A stretch of DNA of 64,000 bases from Blastobasis lacticolella (lineage: Eukaryota > Arthropoda > Insecta > Lepidoptera > Blastobasidae): contig LR990048.1 in assembly GCA_905147135.1 (NCBI GenBank), positions 2,526,563-2,590,562 on the forward strand, written 5' to 3'. A program made the position numbers and the translations under genes. The notes beneath the pieces were generated by a model. It saw nothing but the letters and a program-made list of their open reading frames with translations, made no database searches and was not told where the DNA came from. Of the stretch, positions 1-11,542 are shown in pieces; positions within the stretch are counted from its first letter, which is position 1; the number at the start of each line of letters is the position of its first letter.

Positions 1-1585
1 GGAATTTTGACGATAACGATTTAAAGCAAGGTGGCCAGGGTAGGAGAAACGGGACAGTCAGCCCATGGGTCGCGTCGCGTGAACATCATCGTATCCATTT
101 CCGTAACAAAAAAAAACCCCAGGCTTTTCCAAATTTCCTCGAAAAATTCATTTCAACTCGCGTATAGGTTGTTAAATTAATTAGGGCTTCATTATTTTGT
201 GTTATCTTTCAGCTTTGTGTCGTTTCTTTCGTTCTCTATCTATTTCTTAATCTACGTAGTGTCAGTATTTTGGTTTGTTTTATATTTGTCTTTGTTTCTA
301 AGTTTCGAAAGCGTAAGTTACATTCTCATTACTTATGGTAGTTAAGAGTATTTATTAGGGCTCTTAGAGATTTCAACATAAGTGTGAAAGGTGAATAAAA
401 CACAAATTTTGAGAAAAATATTACCTAATTAAATATCATCAGTACACACCCGCACTGAATAAAAAACTATAAAACTAACCTGGGACACAGTTTCGGATGT
501 GACATCGAATACACTCTAAGAGAATGAGTCCGGCATGAATCCCGACTTGGTCTTCGATGGCCTAGGCGCTCTAACTAAGTCTACGCCTAGGTTTGCCACC
601 GAATTCTGGTACGATTTTGGCCCATGTTCCGTTTAATACCCTTTGTGCTTTTAAAGCTTTAATGACATTTTCCTACGGACATGAATCTCGAGTTTGGATC
701 GAAACCTGGCCCGAGTCGTTATCGTCCCTCACTAGGCACACAACTTACACACGCGAAGTAAATAAAATTTAAATAATAGTCTCTCCTTTGACTCGTGAGT
801 CGATAGGTAGGACCATAATAATGCCTGACGAGATGATCGGAATATGTGTGACGGTTTGAGCGAAGTAGACAATAGGTCACTGGTTTGTTTGATTTCGAAG
901 GCTTTGCTGGTTGGCTGAGATATGAGGTGTGATGGGAGTCTCAGTTCCTTATCGATTAGGTAGGTTTTCCGAGACCTAATGGTCTCTATTCTATATTATT
1001 TAAGTGAGGATAACGTTATGGTTTCGCAATCATAGGGTTAGAGTGGCCACAGAAGAAAGAAGAATACGTTGCCGTTTCGAGTGCTGTCCAAGCTAAGTCG
1101 CATGTTTACTTTATACTTTGTTTGATTTCTTGTACGGATTTTATAAATTGTTTGACTATTTCGATTTGCGTGGATTACATTTAAATCATCTTAATTACGC
1201 GGATTTATGTTTCATTCGTTTCATTTTTGAGGATTTTAATATTTGATTTTACTTTTATTTATGTGAACAAAATTTTACTAATTGCAAATATCTTCCGGAT
1301 ATTCGTGCGGTTGAATTACAGAGTATTGCTATAAACATACATATTCCTTGTGACGTTTTTCAAAATGTGTACACAACGTAATGGGTCTGAAAATTTAATC
1401 AATAACTAGACGATCACTCGCTTACGGCCAAATCACAATATGTGAAATGATATTTATTATGTTATGTCTACTCTTTATAGGTAGATACTCGAATGTGTGT
1501 ATTTATACAGACAGATAGGTATTAGGGTGACTGAGAAGTTACACTAGGCAACACCTAAAATGACACTTGCGTTCTATTTCCAACA
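1..1585. other. Unassigned AT-rich DNA, no gene seen
   Basis: No reading frame of note on either strand and no repeat that I could match elsewhere in the window. Composition is AT-rich with many short A/T runs, as expected for insect intergenic or intronic DNA. Confidence 0.5.
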
Positions 1586-1697
1586 GCAATCTTGTCTGAC
1601 CCGGTGGCCAAACTGAACCTAAATGTCGCCATTTTCAAATGTCACTTTGTTGCCAACAGCGACGCCGTCACCGGTTCAGACCAGTTTGTGACACTAC
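1586..1697 (+). mobile_element. MITE-like inverted-repeat element (family B), copy 1
   Basis: The ends are imperfect inverted repeats: GTCTGACCCGGTGGCC near the left edge and a reversed relative (CACCGGTTCAGACC) near the right edge. The interior has short inverted words around AAATGTC. Related copies lie at 8372-8476 and, inverted, at 51015-51125. It has no coding capacity, so it would depend on a transposase elsewhere. The superfamily is not identifiable, since I could not fix a target-site duplication. Confidence 0.5.
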
Positions 1698-2583
1698 AGT
1701 TTGTCAACATTATAACGCGAATCCATAGATAAATCTTGCCTAGGGGTAGATGTTTGATGAAATAGACCAATTGGCTAAGAGTATTCCTAAAGATAAGAGT
1801 TTCCTAGTTAGGTAATGTTTAATTCGAGTTTAGTAAAAACGGATGTAAGATTAAGAACACTCAGAAAAATGTTTTTGTTGATGTAAATCATTTTCTGGTT
1901 TATCATATTTTATATTGCGACAGCTTTATCAAGTACTTCTAAACCCATTCTTATGAAATACATACATACTGAATTCCTGTGATAGTACAATATTATGATA
2001 GATTCATGAGGAACTGATGAGGGAGTCATGAGGTGAACAGTGGACCTCTTCAACTGTTGCTAGTAACCAAGTCGAGTTTAGACTCATTTGTTAAGTTTTA
2101 ACGAGTTCTAAACAGCATGCTAAGTGACGAGGGTCTGATAACATTATCAAGAGATTGACAGTAGAAATCTTCAACAGTTATAGCAACAACACAGTCGATC
2201 TAGGTAAGGACGCATTATCGACGTGTTCGTGAGATCACCCATACTTCTTACTACGTTGATTTACTGTTTGTCAATCAATAACAATTGCAAGAGTACAGCT
2301 TCCAAACTGCAATTCGAATTCCGGGCCAAACTCCGCTCCAATGCATATCTGTGAGAGAGCTGGCCGTATCAAGGCGTCTGGGGATCGTCATGTCTCGTCC
2401 ATGTCTCCCGACGAATTGCAAACAATAGTGATGCCCGTATATGGGGGATAAGGCCCGATGTACTGACGTCTGATTGGCAATTTCGGCCCGGGAACGCTGA
2501 CCGCAACGTGAAATTTGTTGCGAAAATTCTGTGATTATGTTTCGTGTAAGAGTTTTCTTCTGAAATGTGTAATGATTAATGTT
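1698..2583. other. Unassigned DNA
   Basis: No gene or window-repeated element recognised. A minus-strand open frame of 105 codons overlaps the SINE that follows and shows no protein-family signature. Confidence 0.4.
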
Positions 2584-2840
2584 GACGACCACCTGAGTGG
2601 TTCAGTGGTCAACATCAGGTCTGCCACGCAAGAGGTCCCGGGTTCGATTCCCGGCCGGGCAGAAATTGAAATGATGAATTTTAATTTCTGTTACGGGTCT
2701 GGGTGTTCTATGTATTATAAGTATGTATTTAAGAGTATATAAGTAGTTTATCAGTTATCTAGTACCCATAACACAAGCTTTGCTTACTTTGGGGCTAGAT
2801 GGCGCTGTGTGTGAATTTGTCCACGATTATTTTTTTTTTT
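2584..2840 (+). mobile_element. tRNA-derived SINE, family SINE-1, copy 1
   Basis: The head carries a pol III internal promoter: box A TGGTTCAGTGG at 2598-2608 and a perfect box B GGTTCGATTCC at 2641-2651. A tRNA-unrelated body follows, containing AATTTTAATTTCTGTTACGG and CTAGATGGCGCTGTG, and the copy ends in a T-rich tail. Five further copies occur in this window (8520 minus, 29391, 30053, 42983, 49341 minus). Small differences between copies, such as a 3-base insertion in this head, show they are old and independent. Non-coding; mobilisation would need a partner LINE. Confidence 0.85.
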
Positions 2841-3729
2841 TATGTTGCAGCTATCATCCGTCAGTATCTCGTGAAGTAATTGATTTGATATGCTAGTTCA
2901 TTTGGGTAGAGTAAATAGATCGGTAAGATAAATTTTATTATGCTTAAAAGTTGTCGTACTATTTGTATATGCAGTTTTTGACCGCGAATTCGTGACCATT
3001 TAGGCAGGTAAGGATACCCATAGCAATCACTACTACATTATAAGCTAGTGTTGTACTGAAATAAAATTAACGCTGCAAGTTTTTTTGGAGATCTGCAAAG
3101 TAGCTTTTAGGTGAAAGAGCAACATCATTACAAACTTTCGCATTTATAATATTACTACATATTATTTTTAAACCAGATAAAGGTAGACAGACATATTCTC
3201 TATAAATATTTTTCACACTTGCTTGTGTAGCAATATTCCAATAAAAGAAACTGCAAAATGTACTTACAAGATATCCGTGACGTCATTTCCGAACCCAAAT
3301 ACAGTGTTTGCTCCGGAAACGGTTTGATTAAAGGCGAAAAAGGTTTTATCATCAACGATTCCCTTTGACGGGTCAATTTATACATGACAAGTACAAGCAC
3401 GTCGGCCATTCCAGATTCCGCAATCAATACAGGGCTAGTTCAGCCGACATGTTTTCGACAAGTAATCTTCCTAAGGGCTCCCGATTTCTAAAAGCCTTTA
3501 AGCCATGATCCGCCTTATCTTGTAAACATGAAAAGTCTTGGGTCGCTCACGGGGGCACGACCTCCATCTCTGGGAAACAAATTGGTTAACAGCTTTGTGT
3601 CATTAAAAATCTCGGGGTTTTTAAGTAAGGGAAGTAGGTACGGGGAAGAAGGTAATGGAATTCGGGAGTCGAGATTAAGGTCAAGAGGGTTTGGTTTTAA
3701 TTTTTTGAGTATTTTTTCGTGTGTTCTTG
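2841..3729. other. Unassigned DNA with an 84-codon antisense open frame
   Basis: The minus-strand frame at 3515-3769 is proline- and leucine-rich and runs into the Helitron-like repeat on its right. I recognise no domain, and the low-complexity composition argues for chance. It could be part of a longer Helitron relic ending at 3899. Confidence 0.3.
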
Positions 3730-3899
3730 TATAAAAGTCGTTTCCTGTTGTCTGTCCCTCTGTATCCATGTACGCTTAGATATTTTGAACTACGCAACGG
3801 ATTTAAATGCGGTTTTCAACAATAGATAGAGTGATTCATGAGAAAGGTTTATGAGTAACAAAAAAGTGTACGTAGGGGTAAAGCGCACGAGTCCACTAG
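3730..3899 (+). mobile_element. Helitron-like 3' end, family HelB, copy 1
   Basis: It shares with 9810-10034 the block TGCGGTTTTCAACAATAGAT and a 3' end reading GTCCACTAG followed by T (CTAG at 3896-3899). The subterminal hairpin is degraded here (AAGCGCACGAG). No transposase sequence, so non-autonomous or truncated. The 5' boundary is uncertain and may extend left to about 3509. Confidence 0.5.
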
Positions 3900-4807
3900 T
3901 TGTAGTATAAGGTAAATAATATCTCATATCTGCAGCGGAAACAATGACAAGTTTCTAAGGTAAAAGGACAATTTAAGTTTAATATGTTGTTCAATGTACT
4001 TGTAATAAATGTTTACGTTTTTTCTTTGGTTTTCGAGTTAAGATTTACACACCCTTAACAAACTTTAATTATCGATAGCTGAGATTTTGTTCTAGTCCCT
4101 TCTCTAGTCGCTCCAGGTCCAGCCAGCCATTCTGGTGCAGCCAGAATTACCCTAGATTATTATAATCGTACGTAGCAGCCATTTTTCCGCATGTTAAACT
4201 ATAGTGTCAATAACCTGCCTGCAACTGCCTGAGATATCGTTGAAAGTGGGAATGTTTCTCAAAAAGCAATATCAGTTCGTGGGAAGCTTTGTAGCTACCC
4301 ATGCACCATATTAAAGCCATGTAGAAAACTTACTGACAATAAGATACAGAGATTTCGCAGCCTCAAAGAACATCAATCAATTTAAAAAATATTTTTATTG
4401 TTATTATGGTATTGATCTGACTTGTAGAACTGATGTTAGTAGTTCACGCGGCTTGAAACGCTTTAGCAATGGATTCATCCTTAATCTAGTTTGTTACGTT
4501 TAACTTTTACACTTAGGTGGGTATTTATTTAACATCACACACATCGGCATCGTAAGGGTGACAGTCCACTGTGCTGGAGTTAAACTTATTCCAATTGAGT
4601 GGAAGGTTATGCCATAACCCCCACTCTTGGCACTCTAGTTGGAGGTAGCTGTATTCAAATACGCAACAGAAAACTCTGCTTCCACTTTCTGGTATACGGA
4701 GGTTGGTTAAAACATTAGTCGACTTTTACGCCATTCATCATTGGAAACTTTGGAAAGGTTTGGTAAAACACTGTACTATGCACATAACACAGAATTTATG
4801 ATTAAAA
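3900..4807. other. Unassigned DNA
   Basis: Mostly AT-rich sequence without coding potential. About 4555-4650 is a weak, diverged relative of the repeat at 52922-53192 (words CAGTCCACTG and GCCATAA retained), too poor for a firm call. Confidence 0.35.
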
Positions 4808-5149
4808 AAGATAATCATCTTAGCGTTAATGTCAGGGCAGTGCTCTCGCGTATGAAGGCCCAGGGACCAGCTTGACAATGATCCATGATATGGCAGATTT
4901 GATTTGATAATTGCAGTGGAGCGACTGCCATCCTTACCTCCGTGATCCTGCTACCAGGGGAACCAGACCAGATTGGATCATGGTTACACATTCAGTCGCC
5001 TGAATCTGCCGGTTTCATCATGAGGTTTTCTTCACCGTAAGAGCATCAGTTAGTGTTACATAACTTAGAAAAGAGTCATTGGTTGATTCGAAACCGGTAC
5101 CTCTCCCTTACGAGTCGAACCCCTTAACCACTCGGCCACCGACGCTCCC
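4808..5149 (-). mobile_element. tRNA-derived SINE, family SINE-2, near full-length copy
   Basis: On the minus strand the head begins at 5149 and carries box A TGGCCGAGTGG (5128-5138) and a box-B-like GGTTTCGAATC (5085-5095). It resembles a serine/leucine-type tRNA with a long variable arm, but that is inference. The body runs to about 4808 and ends in the family's tail. This is the most abundant repeat in the window, with more than 20 full or partial copies on both strands. An inserted base in box B suggests this copy is transcriptionally dead. Confidence 0.8.
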
Positions 5150-6124
5150 ATACGGCATTTATAATTATTTAGTATTAAATTATTATTAAAATAGCAACAT
5201 GGCCCCTTAACTTGAAGAGGTAACTTACTTGCCAATCTCGACCAAAATACTACGACCTCTCTCAAACAAAACAACTACAGTCGGTGGTTGTCAATAAGCT
5301 ATATCGCATCGAAAAATATCAGTGAGAATACGAGTACATAACCGCGTTAACTCGATATCTCGTAGAGAAACTATATAGTTCGAAAGACACTTTGCAACTT
5401 GAAATCCACACCGCTGTCTCCGACTCAACTCTTTGAGCAATCGGAGCGTGAGAGAGAATTTTAAAGTCTGAAACGCATCTCGATCCCGACCGGGATAGTC
5501 GGGGAAGTCGACGCGATATTCTAAACAAAAATATTCGAGCTCACGTTGGAAATAAACTCCCTATGTAAGGAGATACTTCGTCGTCGCCTATGAAGTTGCC
5601 GTAAAATATACGAAACTTTTAGCGACCAGGGAGTCGTGTTTGGGCGCATATCACGTTATCGGGCACGCTGTGTGCAGGGTTCGCAACAGGGCTCTAAGGT
5701 GTTGTTATAAGTCAGAAGTATGTAATACACACATACTTTTTTTACATCCATAAATAAGAATAAGAATAAGAAATATTTATTTACACAAACAGAAACACCA
5801 CAACACAAAAATTTGGAAAACACGACATTTTGTAACACAGAAGAAAAGAAATAGTACATAAAAATTAACAAAAAGCACATAAAAGCAGAAGCAAATAAAA
5901 GCTAGCACAGTGTCGATGCGTATAGTAGTAGATAAGTTGTGTGTTAGTGGTGTAATGCATGTGTGAAAGGGATCTCACTCAGCATTTTGCCCAGGTGCGA
6001 ACCGAAGCGCTGGTTTTCAGTGGGACCCGCACGTGGGACAGTTTTCATTGGCATTTAGGGATAGGCAGAGATCACGTTGTTCCACTTGCTGTGGTCCACA
6101 CCTCTCTCGCTTCTTCCAAATGAA
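5150..6124. other. Unassigned DNA
   Basis: Contains a short inverted repeat CCCGAC/GTCGGG near 5485-5505 and a small AATAAG repeat near 5757-5776. Short minus-strand frames here have no recognisable domain. Confidence 0.35.
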
Positions 6125-6410
6125 GTGCTTAGTTTGTATGTGTTATCATTCGTATCTCCCGAACGGATGGACCGATTTCGATGCAGTACTCACCATTCTT
6201 GCGCTCTATCCCGGTTTATGCCAAGATCCGTTTTCCTAGTTTTACTCCTTCATTTTGCTCGCTCTTCGAGCTGGTTATTAGCTTTGTTTCATAAACCTGT
6301 CACGTTCTGGCAACTCGGTATCAAGTCGCGAGAAAAAAAGGGTTGCTTGGAATGTGAGAGGTTAAAATCGGTTTAGTAGTTTCGGAAATAGTTGAGGTAC
6401 AATTTGTCGG
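6125..6410 (-). repeat. Dispersed repeat, family R6, interrupted copy
   Basis: Both flanks match the R6 family: CCCGAACGGATGGACCGATT near 6159 and AAAATCGGTTTAGTAGTTTC near 6365. The centre is unlike other copies and may be an insertion or an extra internal segment. R6 copies elsewhere lie at 16105, 21400, 28112, 28785, 43555 and 49605. Non-coding, type unresolved. Confidence 0.5.
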
Positions 6411-8371
6411 GGATTACCTTATTTCCTGAGGAGTTGGCAGCCCTGGCCGAATGTTTGCGGGAGCAAGGGTTACCTTAGAGGGAATAGAAAGGCTGGATGC
6501 GGCGGAGGGATGCCCTGGAGCGTGTTATGGGGCATTAGGAGGAGGGACCCGTACGTGGGAGCAAGTTTGTTCCCAATTGTGGTCGGAGTTGTTTTTAAAT
6601 TGGCAGCCATGGGATTTTTCCGGGAGGCGTAATTTTGCTGAGAAAAGTTTAGTGGTTGACAGTTGAGTTGGCTGTTTATGCGAATAGTGAGACGGTTACG
6701 TGTGAATGGAGTTTAATTAAGGTTTTTAGTCTTCCTGTAGGTTATCTACCTATTATATGTTACACTCAGGTTGTAAATGAATATTAGAAGAAATAATATA
6801 CTCAAATAGTATTTTATGAACACTAAATCCATACTTCAATCGTCACACAACATAACATATTGTATTCATATACTTTTAACTGGGGGCACGAATGGACTGT
6901 TACATACTTACTGTGGCAAACTTAAAGCACACACACACACTACAAATTGTATTACAAGCTGTGCTTAATGCCATCTAAATTCTACATTTATCAATATTTA
7001 TATTCTATATTTATTTATCACAGAAACTGTAGCGTCTACATAACTGGTTAAGTAATCACAGTTCCGGTGACAAAACCGGCTTTCAAAGTTTGGTCACCAA
7101 ACTTAAACAAAGACCTATATACAATGTCCTAAAATATTTACCTCTCATTTATTAAAATACACTTCCAGGCAAAATAAACCAGACTCCCGATGTAGCGAGG
7201 TAGCGCAGCGCCCGCAGGCTTCGGATCACCCAATCACTATCTGTTTTGTTTACGTGCTCCCCATCTATTACTTCACCAAACTTCCGAGTTCCGGGGACAA
7301 CGTCAAGGAACGAAGGAACCGACCCGGATATCTCGGATTCCTAGCCTGATACTTCATTCCGTAACTTAAGGTTTACCTTTTAAGGAGTTCCCCCGATTTT
7401 AGATTGCACACCGGTTCGGTAAACGTTAAAAAGTTTTAGGAGACGGGACAAGCTCAATCATCTTGTTGGTTGAGCTGAGTTTGGGTACCGAAATTGTTTG
7501 CTGGCACTGAAATTATTTATAATCTGTGTCATAATAATTAATCAGAACTCTTTGCCTTTGCGCTGCAATGGGACAGAAATGGAGAAAGTAATAAAATAAT
7601 AGTAATAATATTTATTTTTTTACAAATCTTTGGTTCTAAATTATATTTTTATGTGGAAGAGATATTGTGGATTGAATTGGATAGCGGTACAGTTTAATAA
7701 AAGCTGAGGAGCACTATGTCCGTCAACTATGGATGGTTAATTATGGATGTTTTTTAAAAGTTTTCGTTATTTGAATTATAATGACTTTGACAGTTCTTTT
7801 TATATCTTCATTATGGAATCACGAGTTTACAAAGCACCGCAGGTATTTATTTTCTTGTGAATCATTGCAATGTGGGCTATTTTCTATCTCAGTGGACAAT
7901 TGAATTTGACATGTATCCGTCACTAGATGACGTAGTGTAGAATGATTAAATATCAAATTCAGTAGTCCACTGAGTTAGCCAATAGCTCCGTTGATGTTGA
8001 TGCCCAGCAATGTATATCTATCTATCCCTATCTCATAATACAACCGTCTAAATCACCTGGACTATTTCTCTTTTTGGTGAGGTTCTTCGGATAACGTATA
8101 AGGCAAGTACTAACCTCGTACGAGCGCCGCGCACTACTACAGATCCCAGTTCGTGAAAATACAGGTCTATAGCAGAGCTGTCTGTTATCCGTCAAGTTAA
8201 TGTTGGCGTTCCACAGCGACTCCTACAGTGCGACCAACTCATCTGTGAAATTAGGAACTATGGCCGTCAGGTTGAGGTGTCATTCGAGTGTCTGTGTCTA
8301 TAGTATCTTTCTACGTTCGAATGCGACGATGGCGACAAATGTCAGTTAACAGATAAGTTGGTCGGCTTGAG
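6411..8371. other. Unassigned DNA; GC-richer block at 6430-6660
   Basis: At 6430-6660 a purine-rich, GC-richer block contains a 71-codon plus-strand frame with no recognisable domain. A similar phrase, GGGACCC(G/T)ACGTGGGA, occurs near 6024 and 6545, hinting at a local repeat. About 6660-8370 is otherwise AT-rich and featureless to me. Confidence 0.3.
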
Positions 8372-8476
8372 AACAAATTTATCTGACCTGGCCATTTTTA
8401 AATGTCATGTGAATTCCAACAACAGCGACGCTCACCGTCACCGGCTCAGATAAGTGTGTTGCACTATACATACGAA
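8372..8476 (+). mobile_element. MITE-like element, family B, copy 2
   Basis: It carries TTATCTGACCTGGCC at the left and CACCGGCTCAGATAAG at the right as imperfect inverted ends, with AACAACAGCGACG inside, as in the 1586 and 51015 copies. The last bases abut a SINE-1 copy after about 45 bases. Confidence 0.55.
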
Positions 8477-8519
8477 TCACTACATCGGTATAAGAAATAC
8501 AGTAAGTAAATAAATAATA

Positions 8520-8760
8520 AATATTCGTGGACAAATTCACACAGCGCCATCTAGCCCCAAGCAAAGCTTGTGCTATGGGTGCTAGATAACTGATATACTA
8601 CTTAAATACTTTTAAATACATACTTATTATACATAGAACACCCAGACCCGTAACAGAAATTAAAATTCATCATTTGAATTTCTGCCCGGCCGGGAATAGA
8701 ACCCGGGACCTCTTGCGTGGCAGACCGGATGTTGACCATTGAACCACTCAGGTCGTCAAA
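8520..8760 (-). mobile_element. tRNA-derived SINE, family SINE-1, copy 2
   Basis: Reverse-oriented copy. Box A (TGGTTCAATGG on minus) is at 8736-8746. Box B at 8693-8703 has one substitution in its core (GGTTCTATTCC), probably reducing TFIIIC binding. The CTCF-like word CTAGATGGCGCTG is retained at 8542-8554. The 3' end is an A/T-rich AATAAATA run at about 8507-8520. Confidence 0.85.
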
Positions 8761-9169
8761 GTACTATCAAAACGAAATGAAAATGCTGCGCTGGATGTGC
8801 GCTGGATCGATCTTGTGCATATAGTGAATAGTGTATTAGCTATCATAGAAATAGTATGTACTGTCACTACCTAGGACAGCATTTCCCCGGATTCGCATCA
8901 CCTACAGTACGTAACCGCTCTTAGCCATTCCCGGCTAAACATAAACTGAAAAGATACGGGCAGAACTCAGCTATACGCGCGCTTGTTACGAGCACTTCCC
9001 ATTCAGTTACGGTTGCTTTGCCACTCACAGCTCATAGACCTGCAAAAAATACAGACGGATACTCTTTAAATCACGAGTGAAGTACAAAAATGGCCGCCCA
9101 TTTATAAGTATGTACAAAATGGCGGATTCTATGACACTACAGTGTCTTGAACAGAGCTGTGACATCGAT
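8761..9169. other. Unassigned DNA
   Basis: No coding potential or matched repeat seen. Confidence 0.4.
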
Positions 9170-9540
9170 ACAATTACAATTGTATCGAAGTCTCAGCTCA
9201 ATGGCAGTTTGAGACGTTTTTGATATTCTGCTACTGTTACTAATGGCTCGATAAAATTGTAATTTTTAAACAAACACAAAGGCAGTTTTACGCGTTTCTG
9301 GTATTATGCTACAATTAAAACTGCCGTTGAGCGATTTGCGATACAATTACAATTCAATCGCGCCAACTAAAGTAGCGGGGACTCGAGGCCGGTGTATGTG
9401 TGTGAGTATTTAAGCATGTACAACAAAATAAATGGTCAACAAAATTGTCGTACCTTGTATGCTTCACGTCTCTTTAATGTAGAACGTCCGTATTTTTTTC
9501 ACATCCGCACAGCTGCGAGGTTTTTAAATTATTCCAGTAA
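9170..9540 (+). repeat. Dispersed repeat with inverted words, shared with 47.9-48.8 kb
   Basis: It starts with a near-perfect palindrome (TCGATACAATT, two bases, AATTGTATCGA) at about 9165-9190. It carries repeated AATTACAATT words and ends with ATTGTCGTACCTTG and TGCTTCAC. The same order of words occurs at 47880-48065 and 48672-48775, where a LINE end interrupts it. The words around 15640-16075 are loosely similar. Probably a non-autonomous DNA element; class not resolved. Confidence 0.5.
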
Positions 9541-9704
9541 TACGTCTCGCTTTTAACGGGCAAGGACCTAGCTGTACCACGTGGTGCGTTCGTTGATTGG
9601 TGGATGATAAGTGGGGCTTAAGAATATGTTCGTATTGTAAGTTTCGGTCACTTTAAAGCGAATCCTTAATATTGGTTTGTTGAATGGTTATGATGCGGCT
9701 TCTA

Positions 9705-9795
9705 TCATCATCATTACAGCCCATAACAGTCCACTGCAGGACTTAAGGCTTCTCCCGTGAAAAGGGGAGGTTATTGCCATAATAACACGCACGCA
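9705..9795 (+). repeat. Dispersed repeat, family R3, 5' fragment
   Basis: It matches the start of the full copy at 52922-53192: AACAGTCCACTGCAGGACTT, then a short GGGGAGGTTATTGCCATAAT block. It stops before the middle and 3' parts of the family. Confidence 0.6.
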
Positions 9796-9809
9796 GCTTC
9801 TATACATAG

Positions 9810-10034
9810 TTTAAAACAAAGTAGATTCCCTCCGTCTGTCGCTATATGTGCGCTTAGATCTTTTAAAGTACACATCGGATTTTAATGCGGTTTTCAACAA
9901 TAGATAGAGTGATTCAAGAGGAGGTAAATTTGATACAGGGCAGGGTAGGTGTACAGTAGTTGTAGAATATGGGTTGGGTAGGGTAGGTGTAGTGGTAGGT
10001 CGCCACGTGAGCGAAGTCACGTAGGGTCCACTAG
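9810..10034 (+). mobile_element. Helitron-like element, family HelB, copy with intact 3' terminus
   Basis: The 3' end has the signature of Helitrons: a subterminal hairpin (CGTGA, GCGAAG loop, TCACG) at about 10005-10020, then CTAG at 10031-10034 followed by host T. Just upstream lies a G-rich GGTAGG-type run. It shares its left half with 3730-3899 and, inverted, with 23587-23760. No Rep/helicase coding sequence, so non-autonomous. The 5' edge is approximate. Confidence 0.6.
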
Positions 10035-10039
10035 TTTCG

Positions 10040-10540
10040 TGTGGATAAGTTTTTTACGCATGGCGAATATTTAAAACAACATCAAATGTGCCAGGACTGC
10101 CATCATTCCTGATGTACATTGAGTTGTTTTGGTTGAGAGATTTCACACAGACGAAATACTACGTCTTTACAATTCAAAGGCGTCACAAACGACAGTCAGA
10201 TGGAATCATGACAAACGGGACCTGCGAAAGTGGATAGAAACTGGATATTGCTTCCTGAGAATGTAATAATATGGACCAATATAGTTACGCTATATTGATA
10301 TTTACTACTCAGAAATCAGAAATAGAAAATCTTGAAGACGACCTTGGTTATGGGGAGCGGATTGTTGCAAAAGACACAAAAATCTGGGTATGAACAACAT
10401 GAGGAGGCTTAAGTTTAGTGAATATTAAAATAATTTCCAATATTTCATTTTAAAACCTCGAAATTTTAGGCGTTTAATTTGAATACAAAAAGGTAACAAA
10501 AACAGAAAATAAAATAATGTGACAGAAATAACGATTGTTG
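10040..10540. other. Unassigned DNA
   Basis: No repeat or gene recognised. Several short open stretches lack any known motif. Confidence 0.4.
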
Positions 10541-10542
10541 CT

Positions 10543-10752
10543 CGTATGATTCGGATGTGGAATGAGCTCCCAGCCACAGGGTTTCCTTTGGACTATGACA
10601 TGGGATTGTTAAAGAGGTATATTAGAGGTCTCTTTAGAGGCGAGAATCGCATTGTTGAATACCCTGATGTTGCTGATGTCCATAGGCGGCGGTAACCACT
10701 TATCATCATGTGGCCCGCTTGCCGGTTTGTCGGCTCTATACAATAAAAAAAG
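10543..10752 (+). pseudogene. LINE 3' end (family L4): ORF2 C-terminus plus tail
   Basis: 10543-10695 reads as an uninterrupted C-terminal peptide with the RMWNELP motif and a run of arginines before the stop. The WNELP/WNSLP motif is typical of the end of CR1/jockey-like LINE ORF2 proteins. The 3' UTR follows (GGTGGCCCGCTTGCC-like words) and ends in A-rich sequence near 10740. The copy is 5'-truncated like most LINE insertions. Related ends: 22822, 27283, 41465. Confidence 0.65.
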
Positions 10753-10754
10753 AA

Positions 10755-11542
10755 AATGATCCGTTTTTTAAACTAAGCACTCCTCACACATTAAAACAAA
10801 GTGGTTAATAAAAAAGAAGCATAAATATGACTACGCCTGACGCCTTCCCACTTCCCAGTCCCCTTAATAACGGGAGAAAGCAAAATCATCTCCCGCAAAC
10901 ATGATGGCCGACATCAATATGCCTCAAAACTTCTGACGTTCCACACTCCAGCTCTGAGTCCTTTACATCCGTGATTGAGGTAAATTCTCAACTTTTCCCT
11001 CGCAGTAACTCGATTGCCTTCAACTTCCATTACACTCGGAGTTCTGCCAGTACATAATTCATTCTGCTCCCATGATATGCATGAGACGATTTATGCAGAG
11101 CTCCGAACTGAGGGAATGGCAGGTTTGATGCGAGATGCAAACTAGTGCGCTAAGGTTACGGTTGTTTAGGTACTCTGGAACTACATTCGGAAATACGTCC
11201 GTATTAATATTTTTTTTTATTTTAGATAAGTAGTACAATAACAGACAACAAATTATCGTCTTATATCTAACAGCTCTAGACTCTAAACCGTTACAAATTT
11301 GATGCCCAATTACAATTGCACACAACATTAAAAAAAAACATTGACAAAGGTGATGATAAGAAAAACTACTGAGAGTGCATGCAGTTACAGAAAATTACCT
11401 ACCTACATTAAATTATTTTTCACACTTATCAACGTTATTTAGAAAACTTTTAAATTTCTGTGGATTTGTATCGAATATGTCGATGTGAGCCCATATTGTG
11501 TTAAAGTTGTAATTATCGTTACATGTTGTGTATTATCGGAAT
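10755..11542. other. Unassigned DNA
   Basis: A minus-strand frame of 89 codons (11059-11328) has no recognisable family and crosses low-complexity A/T runs. No repeat matched inside the window. Confidence 0.35.

Noticed and set aside
2598..2651. Possible tRNA gene (A and B boxes)
   Set aside because: The boxes are followed by the constant SINE-1 body found in six places, and the acceptor stem does not pair. It is a SINE head, not a tRNA gene. The same applies to SINE-2 heads such as 5085-5149.
6451..6666. 71-codon frame in a GC-richer block as an exon
   Set aside because: No splice sites that fit, no domain, and purine-rich composition alone explains the openness.
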